Shown in pieces: positions 43,702-55,271 of a stretch of 64,000 nucleotides of DNA (positions within the stretch are counted from its first letter, which is position 1; each line of letters starts with the position of its first letter). The notes under the pieces were generated by a model, which was given only the letters and a program-made list of their open reading frames with translations, made no database searches and was not told the DNA's origin. Source of the stretch: Limnohabitans sp. Bal53 (GTDB lineage: Bacteria; Pseudomonadota; Gammaproteobacteria; Burkholderiales; Burkholderiaceae_C); assembly GCF_003063355.1 (NCBI RefSeq), contig NZ_NESH01000004.1, positions 124,001 to 188,000 on the forward strand, written 5' to 3'. Made by a program: the position numbers and the translations under genes.

Positions 43702-44471
43702 CGGAAGTCGTTTTTCCATTGGCGCAGGGCTGCAAAAGTGGTCACATCGTCCACGGCCAGGCGGTCACGCTGGCGCACGGGGGCGGCCACTGTGGACAGG
43801 CGGCTTCGTAAAAAGGGGTTGATGGCGCGCTCAGTGTGCAGCGCCACGGGCAAGGTTGGCAGGGATTGGTTGCGCATCTGGGTGCACTGGGCCCAGTGGG
43901 CTTGCAGCGCCAGGTTCTCCGGTTCGACGGCCAGCGCAAATTTCAGGTTCGACAAGGTGTACTCGTGGGCGCAGCACACCCGCGTGGCACCAGGCAAGGC
44001 GGCCAAGCGGTCCAGCGAGTCCAGCATTTGGGCAGGCGTGCCTTCAAACAAACGCCCACACCCGCCAGAAAACAGGGTGTCCCCGCAAAAAAGCAGTGGC
44101 TCCTGGCCCATGGGCTGCGCCCAAAAGGCAATGTGGCCCAGGGTGTGGCCAGGCACTTCATGCACCTGCAATGCCAGGCCATGCCAGTCAAATTGGTCAC
44201 CTTGCTGAAGGCCTTGGGTGGGCACGGGCATTTGCTCGAGGGCGGGGCCCAGCACGCGCGCGCCGGTGTTGGCAACCAGCTCAACCAAGCCGCCCGTGTG
44301 ATCGGCGTGGTGGTGCGTGACTAGAATCGTGTCCAATTGCAAACCCGGATGCGCTTGCAGCCAGGCCAGCACGGGCGCACTGTCGCCGGGGTCTACCACC
44401 AGGGCGTGGCGGTCGGTGTGCAACAACCAAATGTAGTTGTCTGCGAAAGCGGGCAGGGCAATGAGTTTCAT
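43698..44471 (-). CDS. gloB: Hydroxyacylglutathione hydrolase (glyoxalase II)
   Basis: This metallo-beta-lactamase-fold enzyme of 257 residues hydrolyses S-lactoylglutathione in methylglyoxal detoxification. The metal-binding motif THHHADHTGG (about 52-61), GHTLGHIAFW, CGDTLFSGGCGRLFEG, CCAHEYTLSN and the C-terminal LRQWKNDFR are standard for GloB. The start codon ATG 44471 overlaps the start codon region of the divergent methyltransferase gene; mltD follows with a 4-bp overlap. Confidence 0.94.
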   Translation of the reverse strand: MKLIALPAFADNYIWLLHTDRHALVVDPGDSAPVLAWLQAHPGLQLDTILVTHHHADHTGGLVELVANTGARVLGPALEQMPVPTQGLQQGDQFDWHGLALQVHEVPGHTLGHIAFWAQPMGQEPLLFCGDTLFSGGCGRLFEGTPAQMLDSLDRLAALPGATRVCCAHEYTLSNLKFALAVEPENLALQAHWAQCTQMRNQSLPTLPVALHTERAINPFLRSRLSTVAAPVRQRDRLAVDDVTTFAALRQWKNDFR

Positions 44472-45351
44472 GGAGCGTTCGATTATAGAAAGCCAACACC
44501 CCGCGCCCGCCTGGTTGGCCCATTTGGGTCAGCCGGTGGCCTCGCGTTTGCTGGCCTGGGAGCAAGCCCAGGCCGATGCGTTGCTGGCCGACGTCTTTGG
44601 CTACCACGCGGTGCAGCTGGGCTGGCCCGAGTTGCAGGCCTTGCGCCACAACCGTATGCCCCACCGCTGGCATGCGGGCGCCGAGTTCGAATGGCCTCAA
44701 GAGCAAAAGGCCATAACGGCGCCTGTCGTGCAAGTTGTGCCGCAGGCACAGCCCTGCGAGCCTGACCTTTGTGTCCCAACGGGCCCCGATGTCTGGCTCG
44801 ACAGCCGGGCTTGGCCTTGGCAAGCCGACAGCCTGGACTTGGTGGTCTTGCCGCACACATTGGAGCGCTCGGCCGATCCTCATGCCTGTTTGCGAGAGGT
44901 CGAGCGGGTGCTGATTCCCGAAGGGCAAGTGCTGATCACGGGTCTCAATCCCATGAGCCTGTGGGGCTGGCCCCCACAACGCGGGGGCCAGCGCAAGCTC
45001 GCAGGGGCTTCGGTGCAGCACCTGATCGCTTACCGGCGATTGCGCGATTGGTTGCGCTTGCTGGGTTTTGAGGTGCAGGTCAGCCGCTTTGGGGGCTGGT
45101 CTCCGGCCTTGACCAGTGAGCGCTGGATGCAGCGCATGGGCTGGATGGAGCGTGCGGGTGAGCGTTGGTGGCCGATTTTGGGGGGCGTTTATTTGTTGAT
45201 GGCCACCAAACGTGTACCCGGGGGGCGCTGGTTGCCAGCGCGTCAATGGCGCACGTTACGATCGCCCGCTGCAGCGGCCGCACCCGTGGCCCGCTCCGAT
45301 ACCCTCATGGGCCATCCTACGGCCGAGAAAGAAGCTTTTGACCCACGTTGA
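44461..45351 (+). CDS. Putative SAM-dependent methyltransferase, YafS-like
   Basis: This protein has about 296 residues and a degenerate class I methyltransferase fold: the post-motif region [21 protein letters not shown] and [20 protein letters not shown] are clear, but the glycine-rich SAM loop (motif I) is not recognisable in the N-terminal half. Its place between gloB and rnhA is the same as yafS in E. coli. ATG 44461 and ATG 44470 are both possible starts; the latter shares two bases with the divergent gloB start. It overlaps rnhA by about 14 bp. Confidence 0.8.
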   Translation: MSFMERSIIESQHPAPAWLAHLGQPVASRLLAWEQAQADALLADVFGYHAVQLGWPELQALRHNRMPHRWHAGAEFEWPQEQKAITAPVVQVVPQAQPCEPDLCVPTGPDVWLDSRAWPWQADSLDLVVLPHTLERSADPHACLREVERVLIPEGQVLITGLNPMSLWGWPPQRGGQRKLAGASVQHLIAYRRLRDWLRLLGFEVQVSRFGGWSPALTSERWMQRMGWMERAGERWWPILGGVYLLMATKRVPGGRWLPARQWRTLRSPAAAAAPVARSDTLMGHPTAEKEAFDPR

Positions 45352-45784
45352 AATTCACACCGATGGTGCCTGCAAGGGCAATCCCGGCCCCGGCGGCTGG
45401 GGCGTTCGCCTGCAGTCGGGCCAGCATGTTCAGGAACTGTTTGGCGGTGAGCTGAACACCACCAACAACCGCATGGAGATGATGGCCGTCATCGAGGGCC
45501 TGCTCGCGCTCAAGCGCCCTTGCCAAGTCACGCTGTACCTGGACAGCGAATATGTGCGCAAAGGCATCACCGAGTGGATCCATGGCTGGAAAGCCCGAGG
45601 CTGGCGCACAGCGGCCAAACAACCTGTCAAAAATGCCGACCTGTGGCAAAAATTGGACAGTGTGGTGTCCGCTGCGGGACATCAAATCGACTGGCGTTGG
45701 GTCAAGGGCCACAACGGCGATCCGGGTAACGAACGGGCCGATGCACTTGCCAATCAAGGTGTAGACAAAGCCTTGGGCCGCTAA
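45338..45784 (+). CDS. rnhA: Ribonuclease HI
   Basis: This 148-residue enzyme degrades the RNA strand of RNA-DNA hybrids. The active-site acids are visible: Asp in [13 protein letters not shown], Glu in NNRMEMMAV, Asp in YLDSEYV, and Asp in NERADALAN. The family start falls at TTG 45338, preceded by GAGAAAGAAG, inside the end of the methyltransferase gene; the open frame continues upstream but the residues there are not RNase H. TTG is a rare start and may limit its translation or couple it to the upstream gene. Confidence 0.93.
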   Translation: MTHVEIHTDGACKGNPGPGGWGVRLQSGQHVQELFGGELNTTNNRMEMMAVIEGLLALKRPCQVTLYLDSEYVRKGITEWIHGWKARGWRTAAKQPVKNADLWQKLDSVVSAAGHQIDWRWVKGHNGDPGNERADALANQGVDKALGR

Positions 45785-45933
45785 TTGACCTGTCCAAACC
45801 TTGCGCGCACGACCCGGTTCTTGCCGCGCGCCAACGGTTAGATCAGATGGATGGGCCTGCTGGCTGTGGGGAAAAGGCTTGTGCGCTGTTACATTGCGGA
45901 AGTCTTGGCGAATGCAACCTGAGAGAAATCTGA

Positions 45934-47310
45934 ATGGCTTACAAGAATAAATACGCAGTGCTGGCCCTGTTGGGCATTTCCGTGGCCTCTGGGGCCGCTT
46001 GGTGGTGGCAAAACAAGTCCCCCGCAGGTGATGCGTCGCCGACTGAGGCCACTTCTTCCGCCAAAGGCGCCCCAGCTGGCGCCCCTGGTGCCGCCAGTGG
46101 GGCACCCGGGGCCGGGCCAGCAGGTGGAGCCGGCCGGATGCCTGCGGTGGAAGTCGCGAAGGTCGAGAGCATGACTTTGGTGGACGAAACCCAGGCCGTG
46201 GGCAGTTTGCGCTCACGCCAAGGGGTGATGCTGCGCCCCGAAGTCGGTGGTCGTGTCAAACAGATTCTTTTCAGCGATGGCCAGCGTGTACGCAAAGGCC
46301 AGTTGATGGTGCAGTTCGAAGACCAACTGCAGCAGGCTCAGGTGGCGCAGGCGCGTGCCGAGTTGTCGATTGCCGAGGCCAACCACAAGCGCAACCAAGA
46401 GTTGGTGGCGCAAAACTTCATCAGCCAGCGCTCGCTGGACGAGAGTGCTGCGGCTCTGGAGGTCTCCCGGGCCAAGCTGTCGCTAGCCCAGGCCACGCTG
46501 GCGCGTTTGCAGGTGCTGGCGCCGTTTGATGGCATCACGGGCCTCAAGCAAATCAACGTGGGCGATTACCTCAAAGATGGTGCGGACATGGTCAACGTGG
46601 AGGACATCGATGCCGTGTTGCTCGACTTCCGTTTGCCCGAGCGTTTCCAGGCGAAGATCCGGGCGGGTCAAAAAGCCCAGCTGACGGTGGATGCATTGCC
46701 GGGTCGTCCTTTCATGGCCATCGTGCAGGCGGTCGATCCCCTGATCGAGGCCAACGGCCGCTCGGTCGGGGTGCGCGGCTGCATTGACAACCGCCAGCAA
46801 CAACTGCGCCCGGGCATGTTTGCCCGCGTGAACGCGGTTTTTGGCTCGCGTGATAACGCCTTGGTCATTCCGGAAGAGGCCATCATTCCGCAAGGCGGGC
46901 GCACCTTTGTGGTCAAGGTCGTCGCAGGTGACAAGCCCGGTGCCCTGGTCTCTGAGCGGGTGGCGGTGAAAGTGGGCTTGCGCCAACCTGGCAAGGTTGA
47001 GATCGTGGAGGGCTTGTCCGCCGGCGACACCGTGGTCACGGCGGGCCACCAGCGTTTGCAAAAAGACGGCATGGCCGTGCGTGTGGTGGACTTGTCCCAG
47101 CCCGGCGGTGGCAAACCAGCAGGTGCACCGGGGCAGCATGGCGCACCCGCATCTGCAGCTGCATCTGCACCCGCAGGCTCATCTTCTGCCGGGCCTGCTG
47201 CGCAGGGTCCCCGCGCTGGGGGCGCTGCCCGGCCAGGCCAGCCATCGGCGCGTCCGGTGGCTTTGTCCGGCCCCAACCCTTGCCTGAGGGGCAACGATGC
47301 AGCTCGCTGA
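45934..47310 (+). CDS. RND efflux periplasmic adaptor (membrane fusion protein)
   Basis: This inner-membrane-anchored adaptor has 458 residues. The N-terminal anchor YAVLALLGISVASGAAWWW is followed by a Gly/Ala/Pro-rich spacer, then the barrel-sandwich hybrid and coiled coil (VGSLRSRQGVMLRPEVGGRV, LMVQFEDQLQQAQVAQARAE), beta-barrel and membrane-proximal domains. The last 60 residues are an unusual Pro/Ala/Gly-rich tail. It links the RND pump to an outer-membrane channel not encoded here. Its stop overlaps the pump start by 14 bp, so the two are coupled. Confidence 0.9.
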   Translation: MAYKNKYAVLALLGISVASGAAWWWQNKSPAGDASPTEATSSAKGAPAGAPGAASGAPGAGPAGGAGRMPAVEVAKVESMTLVDETQAVGSLRSRQGVMLRPEVGGRVKQILFSDGQRVRKGQLMVQFEDQLQQAQVAQARAELSIAEANHKRNQELVAQNFISQRSLDESAAALEVSRAKLSLAQATLARLQVLAPFDGITGLKQINVGDYLKDGADMVNVEDIDAVLLDFRLPERFQAKIRAGQKAQLTVDALPGRPFMAIVQAVDPLIEANGRSVGVRGCIDNRQQQLRPGMFARVNAVFGSRDNALVIPEEAIIPQGGRTFVVKVVAGDKPGALVSERVAVKVGLRQPGKVEIVEGLSAGDTVVTAGHQRLQKDGMAVRVVDLSQPGGGKPAGAPGQHGAPASAAASAPAGSSSAGPAAQGPRAGGAARPGQPSARPVALSGPNPCLRGNDAAR

Positions 47311-50300
47311 AACCTCCATCCGGCGGCCCGTGCTGGCCGTGGTCATGTCCTTGCTGATCGTGCTCATTGGTGCGGTCAGCTTCAAGAGCCTGTCCCTGCG
47401 CGAATACCCCAAAATCGACGAACCCACCGTCACCGTGACCACCCGCTATGCGGGTGCATCGGCCGAGGTGATCGAGTCTCAGGTCACCAAACCGCTGGAG
47501 GACTCGATCGCGGGCATCGATGCGGTGGACGTCATCACCTCCATCAGCCGTGCCGAGCAGTCGCAAATCACGGTGCGCTTTCGCCTTGAAAAAGACGCCG
47601 ACACGGCTGCAGCGGAGGTGCGTGACCGCACCTCTCGCGTGCGCAACCGCTTGCCGCAAGCGATCGACGAGCCGGTCATTGCCAAGGTCGAAGCCGATGC
47701 CTTTCCGGTGATCTGGCTGGCTTTTTCCAGCGACACGCTCAACGCCCTGCAAATCAACGACCTGGTCAACCGCGTGGTCAAGCCGCGCCTGCAAACCGTC
47801 ACGGGTGTGGCCGATGTGCGCATTTTTGGCGAGCGTAAATACGCCATGCTGGTGTCGCTGGACCATGCCCGCCTGTCGTCTTACAAGCTCACGCCGCAAG
47901 ACGTGGAAGACGCCATCCGCCGCAATAACTTGGAGTTGCCGGCCGGGCGCATCGAGTCGACCAACCGCGAATTCAGCGTGTCCTCTCAAACCGACCTGAA
48001 TCGCCCCGGTCAGTTTGGCGATATCGTGATCCGCAGCGTCAATGGTTTTCCGGTCAAGCTGCGCGATGTGGCCCAAATCCGTGAAGGCGCGGCCAACGAC
48101 CGCAGCCTGGTGCGCCTGAACGGACAGTCGGCCATCTCAGCTGGGGTGATCCGCCAGGCCACGGCCAACCCGCTGGACTTGTCAGCCGGGGTGCGCGAGA
48201 TGATCCCCCGCCTCAAGGCCGATTTACCGGTGGACATGAGCATCGACATTGCCAACGACAATTCGGTCTTCATTGACCGCTCCATCAAAAGCGTGTTCAC
48301 CACCATCGTCGAAGCCGTGGTGCTGGTGGCGCTGGTGATTTTTGTCTTTTTGCGCACCGTGCGTGCGTCCATCATCCCGATCATCACCATTCCCGTCAGC
48401 TTGATTGGCGCATTTGCCATGATGGCCTTGGCGGGTTTCACCATCAACACCTTGACCTTGCTGGCGCTGGTGCTGGCCATTGGTTTGGTGGTGGACGATG
48501 CGATCGTGGTGCTGGAGAACATTTACCGGCACATCGAAGAGGGACTGGACCCGTTTTCTGCGGCTATCAAGGGCGTGCGCGAGATCAGTTTTGCCGTGGT
48601 GGCCATGACCATGACGCTGGCTGCCGTGTTTGCGCCCCTGGCTTTCACGCCAGGGCGAACGGGCAAGTTGTTTGGCGAGTTTGCGCTGGCGCTGGCCGGG
48701 GCGGTGATCGTCTCTGGTTTTGTGGCCTTGACATTGGCCCCAATGCTCAGCAGCAAACTGCTGCGCCACAACCCGAACCCCAGTTGGTTTGACCGCAGCA
48801 TGGAGCGCTGGCTGACGGCTTTGTCGACCGGCTACGAAAACCTGTTGCGCTTGGTCTTGACCCGTGCCCGCTGGGTGGTGGTCTTGGTGATGCTGGCGTC
48901 CGGGGTGGGCATTGCCTACATCTACCCCACCATGAAGCAAGAACTCGCGCCGCTGGAGGACCGGGGCACGATCTTGGCCACCATCAACGCGCCCGATGGC
49001 TCCACCTTGGAATTCACCGACCGCTATGCCCGTGTGCTGGAGAAAATTGGCCAGTCATATCCTGAGTTTGACCGCATTTTTGCCAGCATGGGCAACCCCA
49101 CGGTGGGCCAGGGTACGGTGATTTACCGTGCCAAGGACTGGGACGAGCGCCAGCGGACCACGCTGGAAATTGCCCGGGATATGGGGCCAAAATTCGGATC
49201 TTTGTCAGGCATCAATGCGTTCCCGATCACCCCGCCATCTTTAGGGCAAGGTTTTCGTGAGCGGCCTGTGAATTTTGTGATTCAGACCTCGGACAGCTAT
49301 CAGAACCTGAATCTGATCACGCGACAGTTCATGGATGAGGTGGCCAAAAATCCCGGTATCTTGCAACCCAACGTTGATCTGCGACTGAACAAACCCGAGC
49401 TGCGTGTGGAGGTGGACCGGGTTAAGGCCGCAGAGCTGGGTGTGAGCATCGACGTCGTGGCCCGCACCATCGAGACCATGTTGGGCGGCCGTGTGGTAAC
49501 ACGTTACAAACGCGACGCCGAGCAGTACGACGTGATCGTGCAAACCCAGACCTCGGCCCGTAACACGCCCGATGACATTGATGTGATTCAGGTGCGTGGC
49601 CGCAACGACACCATGATTCCTTTGTCGAGTTTGGTGAAAGTGCGCGAAAGTGTTTCACCTCGTGAGTTGAACCATTTTGGTCAGCGCAGATCGGTGTCGA
49701 TCACGGCTGGTTTGGCCCCTGACTATTCTCTGGGTGAAGCCTTGAAGTTCATGGACGCCACGGCCGCCAAGGTGCTCAAACCAGGCTACACCACCGAGCT
49801 CAACGGCACCTCGCGTGAGTTCAAAAAATCACAAGGCGCCTTGGTCATCGTCTTTGTGCTGGCGCTGCTGTTCATCTTTTTGGTGTTGGCGGCTCAGTTC
49901 GAGAGCTTTGTGGACCCGTTCGTGATCATGTTGTCGGTGCCGCTGTCCATGATCGGGGCGCTTTTGGCGCTCAAGTTCACGGGTGGATCGCTCAACGTGT
50001 ATTCACAAATTGGCCTGATCACGCTGGTGGGCCTGATCACCAAGCATGGCATTTTGATTGTGGAGTTCACCAACCAGTTGCGTGAGCAAGGCATGGCGAT
50101 GCAAGAGGCCTTGATCAAGGCTTCGGCCCAGCGCCTGCGCCCCATCTTGATGACCACCGGTGCCATGGTGTTGGGGGCTGTGCCCCTGGCGCTGGCCACG
50201 GGTGCTGGCGCTGAGAGCCGCACGCAAATCGGCTGGGTGATCGTGGGCGGCATGAGCCTGGGCACTGTGCTGGCCGTCTTTGTGGTGCCCACCATGTACT

Positions 50301-50380
50301 CGCTGCTGGCCCGCAAGGCGGTGCCGGGTCCCAACAAGGCAGTGGCGCACGACGCCCCACACGAAGTGGCATCGCACTGA
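47297..50380 (+). CDS. RND-type multidrug efflux permease (HAE1/AcrB-like family)
   Basis: This inner-membrane proton-driven pump has 1027 residues. The start SIRRPVLAVVMSLLIVLIGA is the first membrane helix, two large periplasmic loops follow, and the proton-relay aspartates are in helix 4 (LAIGLVVDDAIVVLENI). GTSREFKKSQGALVIVFVLA and GLITKHGILIVEFTNQLREQ are conserved in the second half. The sequence resembles MexF/AcrB relatives used for drug or solvent export; the substrates cannot be read from sequence. A strong terminator follows. Confidence 0.92.
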   Translation: MQLAETSIRRPVLAVVMSLLIVLIGAVSFKSLSLREYPKIDEPTVTVTTRYAGASAEVIESQVTKPLEDSIAGIDAVDVITSISRAEQSQITVRFRLEKDADTAAAEVRDRTSRVRNRLPQAIDEPVIAKVEADAFPVIWLAFSSDTLNALQINDLVNRVVKPRLQTVTGVADVRIFGERKYAMLVSLDHARLSSYKLTPQDVEDAIRRNNLELPAGRIESTNREFSVSSQTDLNRPGQFGDIVIRSVNGFPVKLRDVAQIREGAANDRSLVRLNGQSAISAGVIRQATANPLDLSAGVREMIPRLKADLPVDMSIDIANDNSVFIDRSIKSVFTTIVEAVVLVALVIFVFLRTVRASIIPIITIPVSLIGAFAMMALAGFTINTLTLLALVLAIGLVVDDAIVVLENIYRHIEEGLDPFSAAIKGVREISFAVVAMTMTLAAVFAPLAFTPGRTGKLFGEFALALAGAVIVSGFVALTLAPMLSSKLLRHNPNPSWFDRSMERWLTALSTGYENLLRLVLTRARWVVVLVMLASGVGIAYIYPTMKQELAPLEDRGTILATINAPDGSTLEFTDRYARVLEKIGQSYPEFDRIFASMGNPTVGQGTVIYRAKDWDERQRTTLEIARDMGPKFGSLSGINAFPITPPSLGQGFRERPVNFVIQTSDSYQNLNLITRQFMDEVAKNPGILQPNVDLRLNKPELRVEVDRVKAAELGVSIDVVARTIETMLGGRVVTRYKRDAEQYDVIVQTQTSARNTPDDIDVIQVRGRNDTMIPLSSLVKVRESVSPRELNHFGQRRSVSITAGLAPDYSLGEALKFMDATAAKVLKPGYTTELNGTSREFKKSQGALVIVFVLALLFIFLVLAAQFESFVDPFVIMLSVPLSMIGALLALKFTGGSLNVYSQIGLITLVGLITKHGILIVEFTNQLREQGMAMQEALIKASAQRLRPILMTTGAMVLGAVPLALATGAGAESRTQIGWVIVGGMSLGTVLAVFVVPTMYSLLARKAVPGPNKAVAHDAPHEVASH

Positions 50381-50416
50381 GGCTGACGGCCTTTGGAAGG
50401 GCCGACCAGCGCAAGC

Positions 50417-50452
50417 CATGGAAAAAGCGGCCTCGGCCGTTTTTTTCATGGG
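50417..50452. terminator. Bidirectional terminator between the RND pump gene and moeA
   Basis: CCATGGAAAAAGCGGCC and GGCCGTTTTTTTCATGG form an almost perfect inverted repeat, with A- and T-tracts in the stem. It serves both convergent genes. Confidence 0.85.
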
Positions 50453-50470
50453 TTAACCCGGTGGCCGTGC

Positions 50471-51781
<1,311 letters not shown>

Positions 51782-51812
51782 GGTCTGAGCGGCCGGGGTG
51801 TGGCCAAGAAGT

Positions 51813-52436
51813 TCAGAGGGCTTCGAGTTGCTGCAGCTCGGCCAGCGTGTTGGCGTTGGCAAAGGCCTGTGGGCTGTCGCCAATCAGGTCAAACGGGACG
51901 ATGGCGCAGCGGTGTTGGCTTGTCCAGGCGTCGATCTTGCGGCCACCGCCTTGGGTGAACTTGACCAGGCTTTCAAGCAGCTCGATTTTGAGCAGGCAAA
52001 ACACGGGCTGTGGGCGCACCGCACCATCTTCTTCGGGCGCAGCGGCCATGGCCAGGTCGGCGTCTTGCGTGTTCATGGCTTCATAGAGGCGGGCCACCAG
52101 ATCGAGTGGAAACAAGGGTGTGTCGCAGGGCACCGTGAGCAAAAGCGGGGTTGCGCAGTGCGCCATTCCCGTCAGGAAGCCAGCCAGTGGCCCAGCAAAG
52201 CCATCAATGCTGTCGGGCCAGACCGGCACGCCCAAGGATTCGTAGGCCGAGAGGTTTCGGTTGGCGTTGATCAGCACTTCTTGCAGGGGCAGACTTTGCA
52301 GCTGCAGGCGCATCATGGTTTGCTGGGTCAGGGGCAGGCCACGAAAGTTTTGCAGGCCTTTGTCGATGCCGCCCATGCGCGAGCCGCGCCCGCCTGCGAG
52401 GATGAGCCCGGTGATGCCCGGTACATTGGGGTTCAT
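51813..52436 (-). CDS. mobA: Molybdenum cofactor guanylyltransferase
   Basis: This 207-residue enzyme attaches GMP to the molybdenum cofactor, giving the dinucleotide form used by DMSO-reductase-type enzymes. The nucleotide loop [19 protein letters not shown] (about 10-28) and [13 protein letters not shown] fit MobA. ATG 52436 is five bases after the moaA stop. The upstream extension to 52547 lies inside moaA and is not used. The organism should therefore have at least one bis-MGD enzyme. Confidence 0.92.
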   Translation of the reverse strand: MNPNVPGITGLILAGGRGSRMGGIDKGLQNFRGLPLTQQTMMRLQLQSLPLQEVLINANRNLSAYESLGVPVWPDSIDGFAGPLAGFLTGMAHCATPLLLTVPCDTPLFPLDLVARLYEAMNTQDADLAMAAAPEEDGAVRPQPVFCLLKIELLESLVKFTQGGGRKIDAWTSQHRCAIVPFDLIGDSPQAFANANTLAELQQLEAL

Positions 52437-52441
52437 GGCCT

Positions 52442-53584
52442 TCAGCCCCCGATGTAGCTCATTTCCACCCGGCGGCCGTGGCCGCTGGCGGTGTCGGGCC
52501 CGCGCAGGCTGCGCAGACGCGAGTACTGGTCGGTGCGTCCGCGCCAAATCGCGTCCACCGTGGCGGCCAGTGTGGTGTCGCTTTGTGTGGGGTCTCGCAA
52601 GAGCTGGCGCAGGTCATAGCCTTGGCTGGCAAACAGGCACAGGTACAAGCGGCCTTCGGTGGACAAGCGGGCGCGGTTGCAGTCGCCGCAAAAGGCCTGC
52701 GTCACGCTGCTGATCACCCCCACCTCGCCCAAAGTCGGGTCGTGCTCGCCTTGGGCGTTGGCGTAACCCCAACGCTCGGCGGTTTCGCCCGGCACTGAGG
52801 GGTCGAGTTGCACCAAAGGTAGCTCGGTTTGCAGCAGGCGGATCACTTCGGCGCTGGGCAGCACCTCGTCCATGCACCAGCCATTCGTCGCGCCCACGTC
52901 CATGTACTCGATGAAGCGCAGCACGATGCCTGTGCCCCTGAAGTGCCGCGCCATCGGCAAAATTTCGTGCTCGTTGGTGCCGCGCTTGACCACCATGTTG
53001 ACCTTGATGGGCCCCAGGCCCGCCGCCCGTGCCGCTTCGATCCCGGCCAGCACATCGGCCACCGGAAAGTCCACGTCGTTCATTTGCCGGAACACCGCAT
53101 CGTCGAGACCATCGAGGCTGACGGTGACGCGTTGCAAGCCCGCGTCCTTCAGGCTTTGGGCTTTGCGCGCCAGCAGGGAGCCGTTGGTGGTCAGCGTCAA
53201 ATCGAGCGGCTGGCCGTCGGGCGTGCGCAACGCGGCCAGTTGTTCGATCAGGATCTCGATGTTTTTGCGCAGCAAAGGCTCGCCACCCGTCAGGCGGATT
53301 TTGCGCACACCCCGGCCCACAAATACGGTGGCGATGCGGGTGATTTCTTCAAAGCTCAGCAAATGGCTGTGCGGCAGGTAGGCGTAGTCTTTGTCAAAGA
53401 TTTCCTTGGGCATGCAGTAACTGCACCGAAAGTTGCACCGGTCGGTCACGCTGATGCGCAAATCGGTCAAGGGGCGACGCAGGCCGTCCAAGGGCAATGG
53501 GCTCAGATCGTGACTGTGCTCAATGGCAGGCAAAGGCAGGCTGGGATGGCGCTGGTCAACCAGCGGAATGACGCGTTCAGACAT
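52442..53584 (-). CDS. moaA: GTP 3',8-cyclase (radical SAM, molybdopterin synthesis step 1)
   Basis: This 380-residue radical SAM enzyme turns GTP into the cyclic precursor of molybdopterin. The N-terminal cluster motif CNFRCSYC is at about 60-67. The second 4Fe-4S site is in [28 protein letters not shown] binds SAM. The C-terminus [13 protein letters not shown] ends with the conserved Gly-Gly tail that is needed for activity. ATG 53584 is preferred over ATG 53611. First gene of a compact operon with mobA and moeA. Confidence 0.95.
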   Translation of the reverse strand: MSERVIPLVDQRHPSLPLPAIEHSHDLSPLPLDGLRRPLTDLRISVTDRCNFRCSYCMPKEIFDKDYAYLPHSHLLSFEEITRIATVFVGRGVRKIRLTGGEPLLRKNIEILIEQLAALRTPDGQPLDLTLTTNGSLLARKAQSLKDAGLQRVTVSLDGLDDAVFRQMNDVDFPVADVLAGIEAARAAGLGPIKVNMVVKRGTNEHEILPMARHFRGTGIVLRFIEYMDVGATNGWCMDEVLPSAEVIRLLQTELPLVQLDPSVPGETAERWGYANAQGEHDPTLGEVGVISSVTQAFCGDCNRARLSTEGRLYLCLFASQGYDLRQLLRDPTQSDTTLAATVDAIWRGRTDQYSRLRSLRGPDTASGHGRRVEMSYIGG

Positions 53585-53649
53585 AGTTGGCGATTGTGCC
53601 CGAGCCGCCACCCCCTTTGGGGTGGCATGGTCAAGCGCGATGGTTCGCC

Positions 53650-55083
53650 TCAGCCGTGCGCGATCGCCACGGTTTTGAGGGTGGTGAAGCCCAGCAGCGC
53701 TTCCAGACCTTTTTCGCGGCCATAACCCGATGACTTGACGCCGCCAAAAGGCAACTCCACCCCGCCAGCGGCGCCGTAGTTGTTGATGAACACCTGACCG
53801 CTGCGCACGCGTTTGGCCATGCGGAACTGGCGTCCACCGTCGCGTGTCCAGATGCCCGCGACGAGGCCAAATTCGGTGGCATTGGCCAATGCCACCGCAT
53901 GGTCTTCGTCTTGGAAGGCCATGGCCGAGAGCACCGGGCCGAAGACTTCTTCTTGCGCCAGGCGGTGCATCACCGGCACGTCGCGCAAGAGCACTGGGGC
54001 TTGGTAAAAACCGCCCGCTGGCACGCCGGGCGCGATCTGGCCGTGCGCCACGGTGGCGATGCCGTCGGCGCGGGCCTGGTCCAGAAAACCGGTCACACGC
54101 TCCAATTGGCTGGCGCGGATCAGGGGCCCCAAGTCCAGGTTCATGGCGGCCGAACCCACTTGCAGGCGGCCAAAGGCCTCGCCCAGGCGTTGGAGCAGTG
54201 GCTCGTAAATGCCTTGCTGGATCAGCACGCGCGAGCCCGCGCTGCAGGTCTGGCCCGAGTTCTGCACGATGGCATTGACCACGACCGGAATGGCCGCGTC
54301 CAGGTCGGCGTCGTCAAAAATGATTTGTGGACTTTTGCCGCCCAGCTCCAGGGTGACCGGGCAATGCCGCTCGGCGGCCACTTGCTGGATCAGCGTGCCC
54401 ACGCGGGGGCTGCCGGTGAAGCTGATGTGGTCGATGCCGGGGTGGCGAGCCAGCGCGTCACCGACCTCGTGGCCGTAACCGGTGACGATGTTCAAGGCCC
54501 CGGCCGGGAAGCCGACCTCGGCCGCCAACTGCGCCACGCGGATCAGGCTCAGGCAAGCGTCTTCGGCGGGCTTGACCACGCAGGCGTTGCCCGCTGCCAA
54601 TGCGCCGCCCACGCTGCGGCCAAAAATCTGCATGGGGTAATTCCAGGGGATCACATGGCCCGTCACACCGTGCGGCTCGCGCCAGGTCAGCACGCTGTAG
54701 CCGTTTTGGTAGGGCAGGGTGTCGCCGTGCAATTTGTCGCAAGACCCGGCGTAAAACTCAAAGTAACGCGCCAAGGCCACCGCGTCGGCGGCGGCTTGTT
54801 TGGTAGGTTTGCCGCAGTCGCGCTGCTCCAGTGCCGCCAATTCGCCCGCGTGCTCGGCCACTTTGTGTGACAGAGCCATCAGCAAGCGCCCGCGCTCAAC
54901 CCCGGTCAATTTTCCCCAAGGACCCTGAAAAGCGGCCCGCGCCGCTTGCACGGCCTGGTCGATATCGGCCGCCTGGCTGCGGGGAATCTGTTCGAACACC
55001 TGCCCGTCAGAAGGGTCCAGCACGTCGATGCTTTGGCCGGCCAGAGCTGGGGTGGATTGGTTGGCGATGAAGTTGTGTTGCAT
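53650..55083 (-). CDS. NAD(P)-dependent aldehyde dehydrogenase
   Basis: This aldehyde dehydrogenase has 477 residues. Cofactor-binding [20 protein letters not shown], the catalytic general base Glu in [13 protein letters not shown], and the nucleophile Cys in [15 protein letters not shown] are all present, and [11 protein letters not shown] and [20 protein letters not shown] close the domain. It resembles betaine-aldehyde or aromatic-aldehyde dehydrogenases; the substrate is not predictable. ATG 55083 is chosen over an upstream in-frame ATG at 55125. It is monocistronic. Confidence 0.88.
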   Translation of the reverse strand: MQHNFIANQSTPALAGQSIDVLDPSDGQVFEQIPRSQAADIDQAVQAARAAFQGPWGKLTGVERGRLLMALSHKVAEHAGELAALEQRDCGKPTKQAAADAVALARYFEFYAGSCDKLHGDTLPYQNGYSVLTWREPHGVTGHVIPWNYPMQIFGRSVGGALAAGNACVVKPAEDACLSLIRVAQLAAEVGFPAGALNIVTGYGHEVGDALARHPGIDHISFTGSPRVGTLIQQVAAERHCPVTLELGGKSPQIIFDDADLDAAIPVVVNAIVQNSGQTCSAGSRVLIQQGIYEPLLQRLGEAFGRLQVGSAAMNLDLGPLIRASQLERVTGFLDQARADGIATVAHGQIAPGVPAGGFYQAPVLLRDVPVMHRLAQEEVFGPVLSAMAFQDEDHAVALANATEFGLVAGIWTRDGGRQFRMAKRVRSGQVFINNYGAAGGVELPFGGVKSSGYGREKGLEALLGFTTLKTVAIAHG

Positions 55084-55271
55084 GCCGTCATTGTCGGTGG
55101 TGGCGCTGGCTTGGAAATCACGCACGAGACATCATGCCCAAGGCGGCGGTGGGGGTCAGGGATGAAAAGTCGGGTTCACCCGTGCTCAGGCTTTCGCAAG
55201 CCTTGTGAAAGTAAAATCGGGGTTAATCCCTAGAATTTTTCGTTTCTTCTTAACTTTCAAAAGCAGACACC

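Noticed and set aside
44281-45246. 321-codon minus-strand frame opposite the yafS-like gene
   Set aside because: Low-complexity shadow translation; synteny supports the plus-strand gene.
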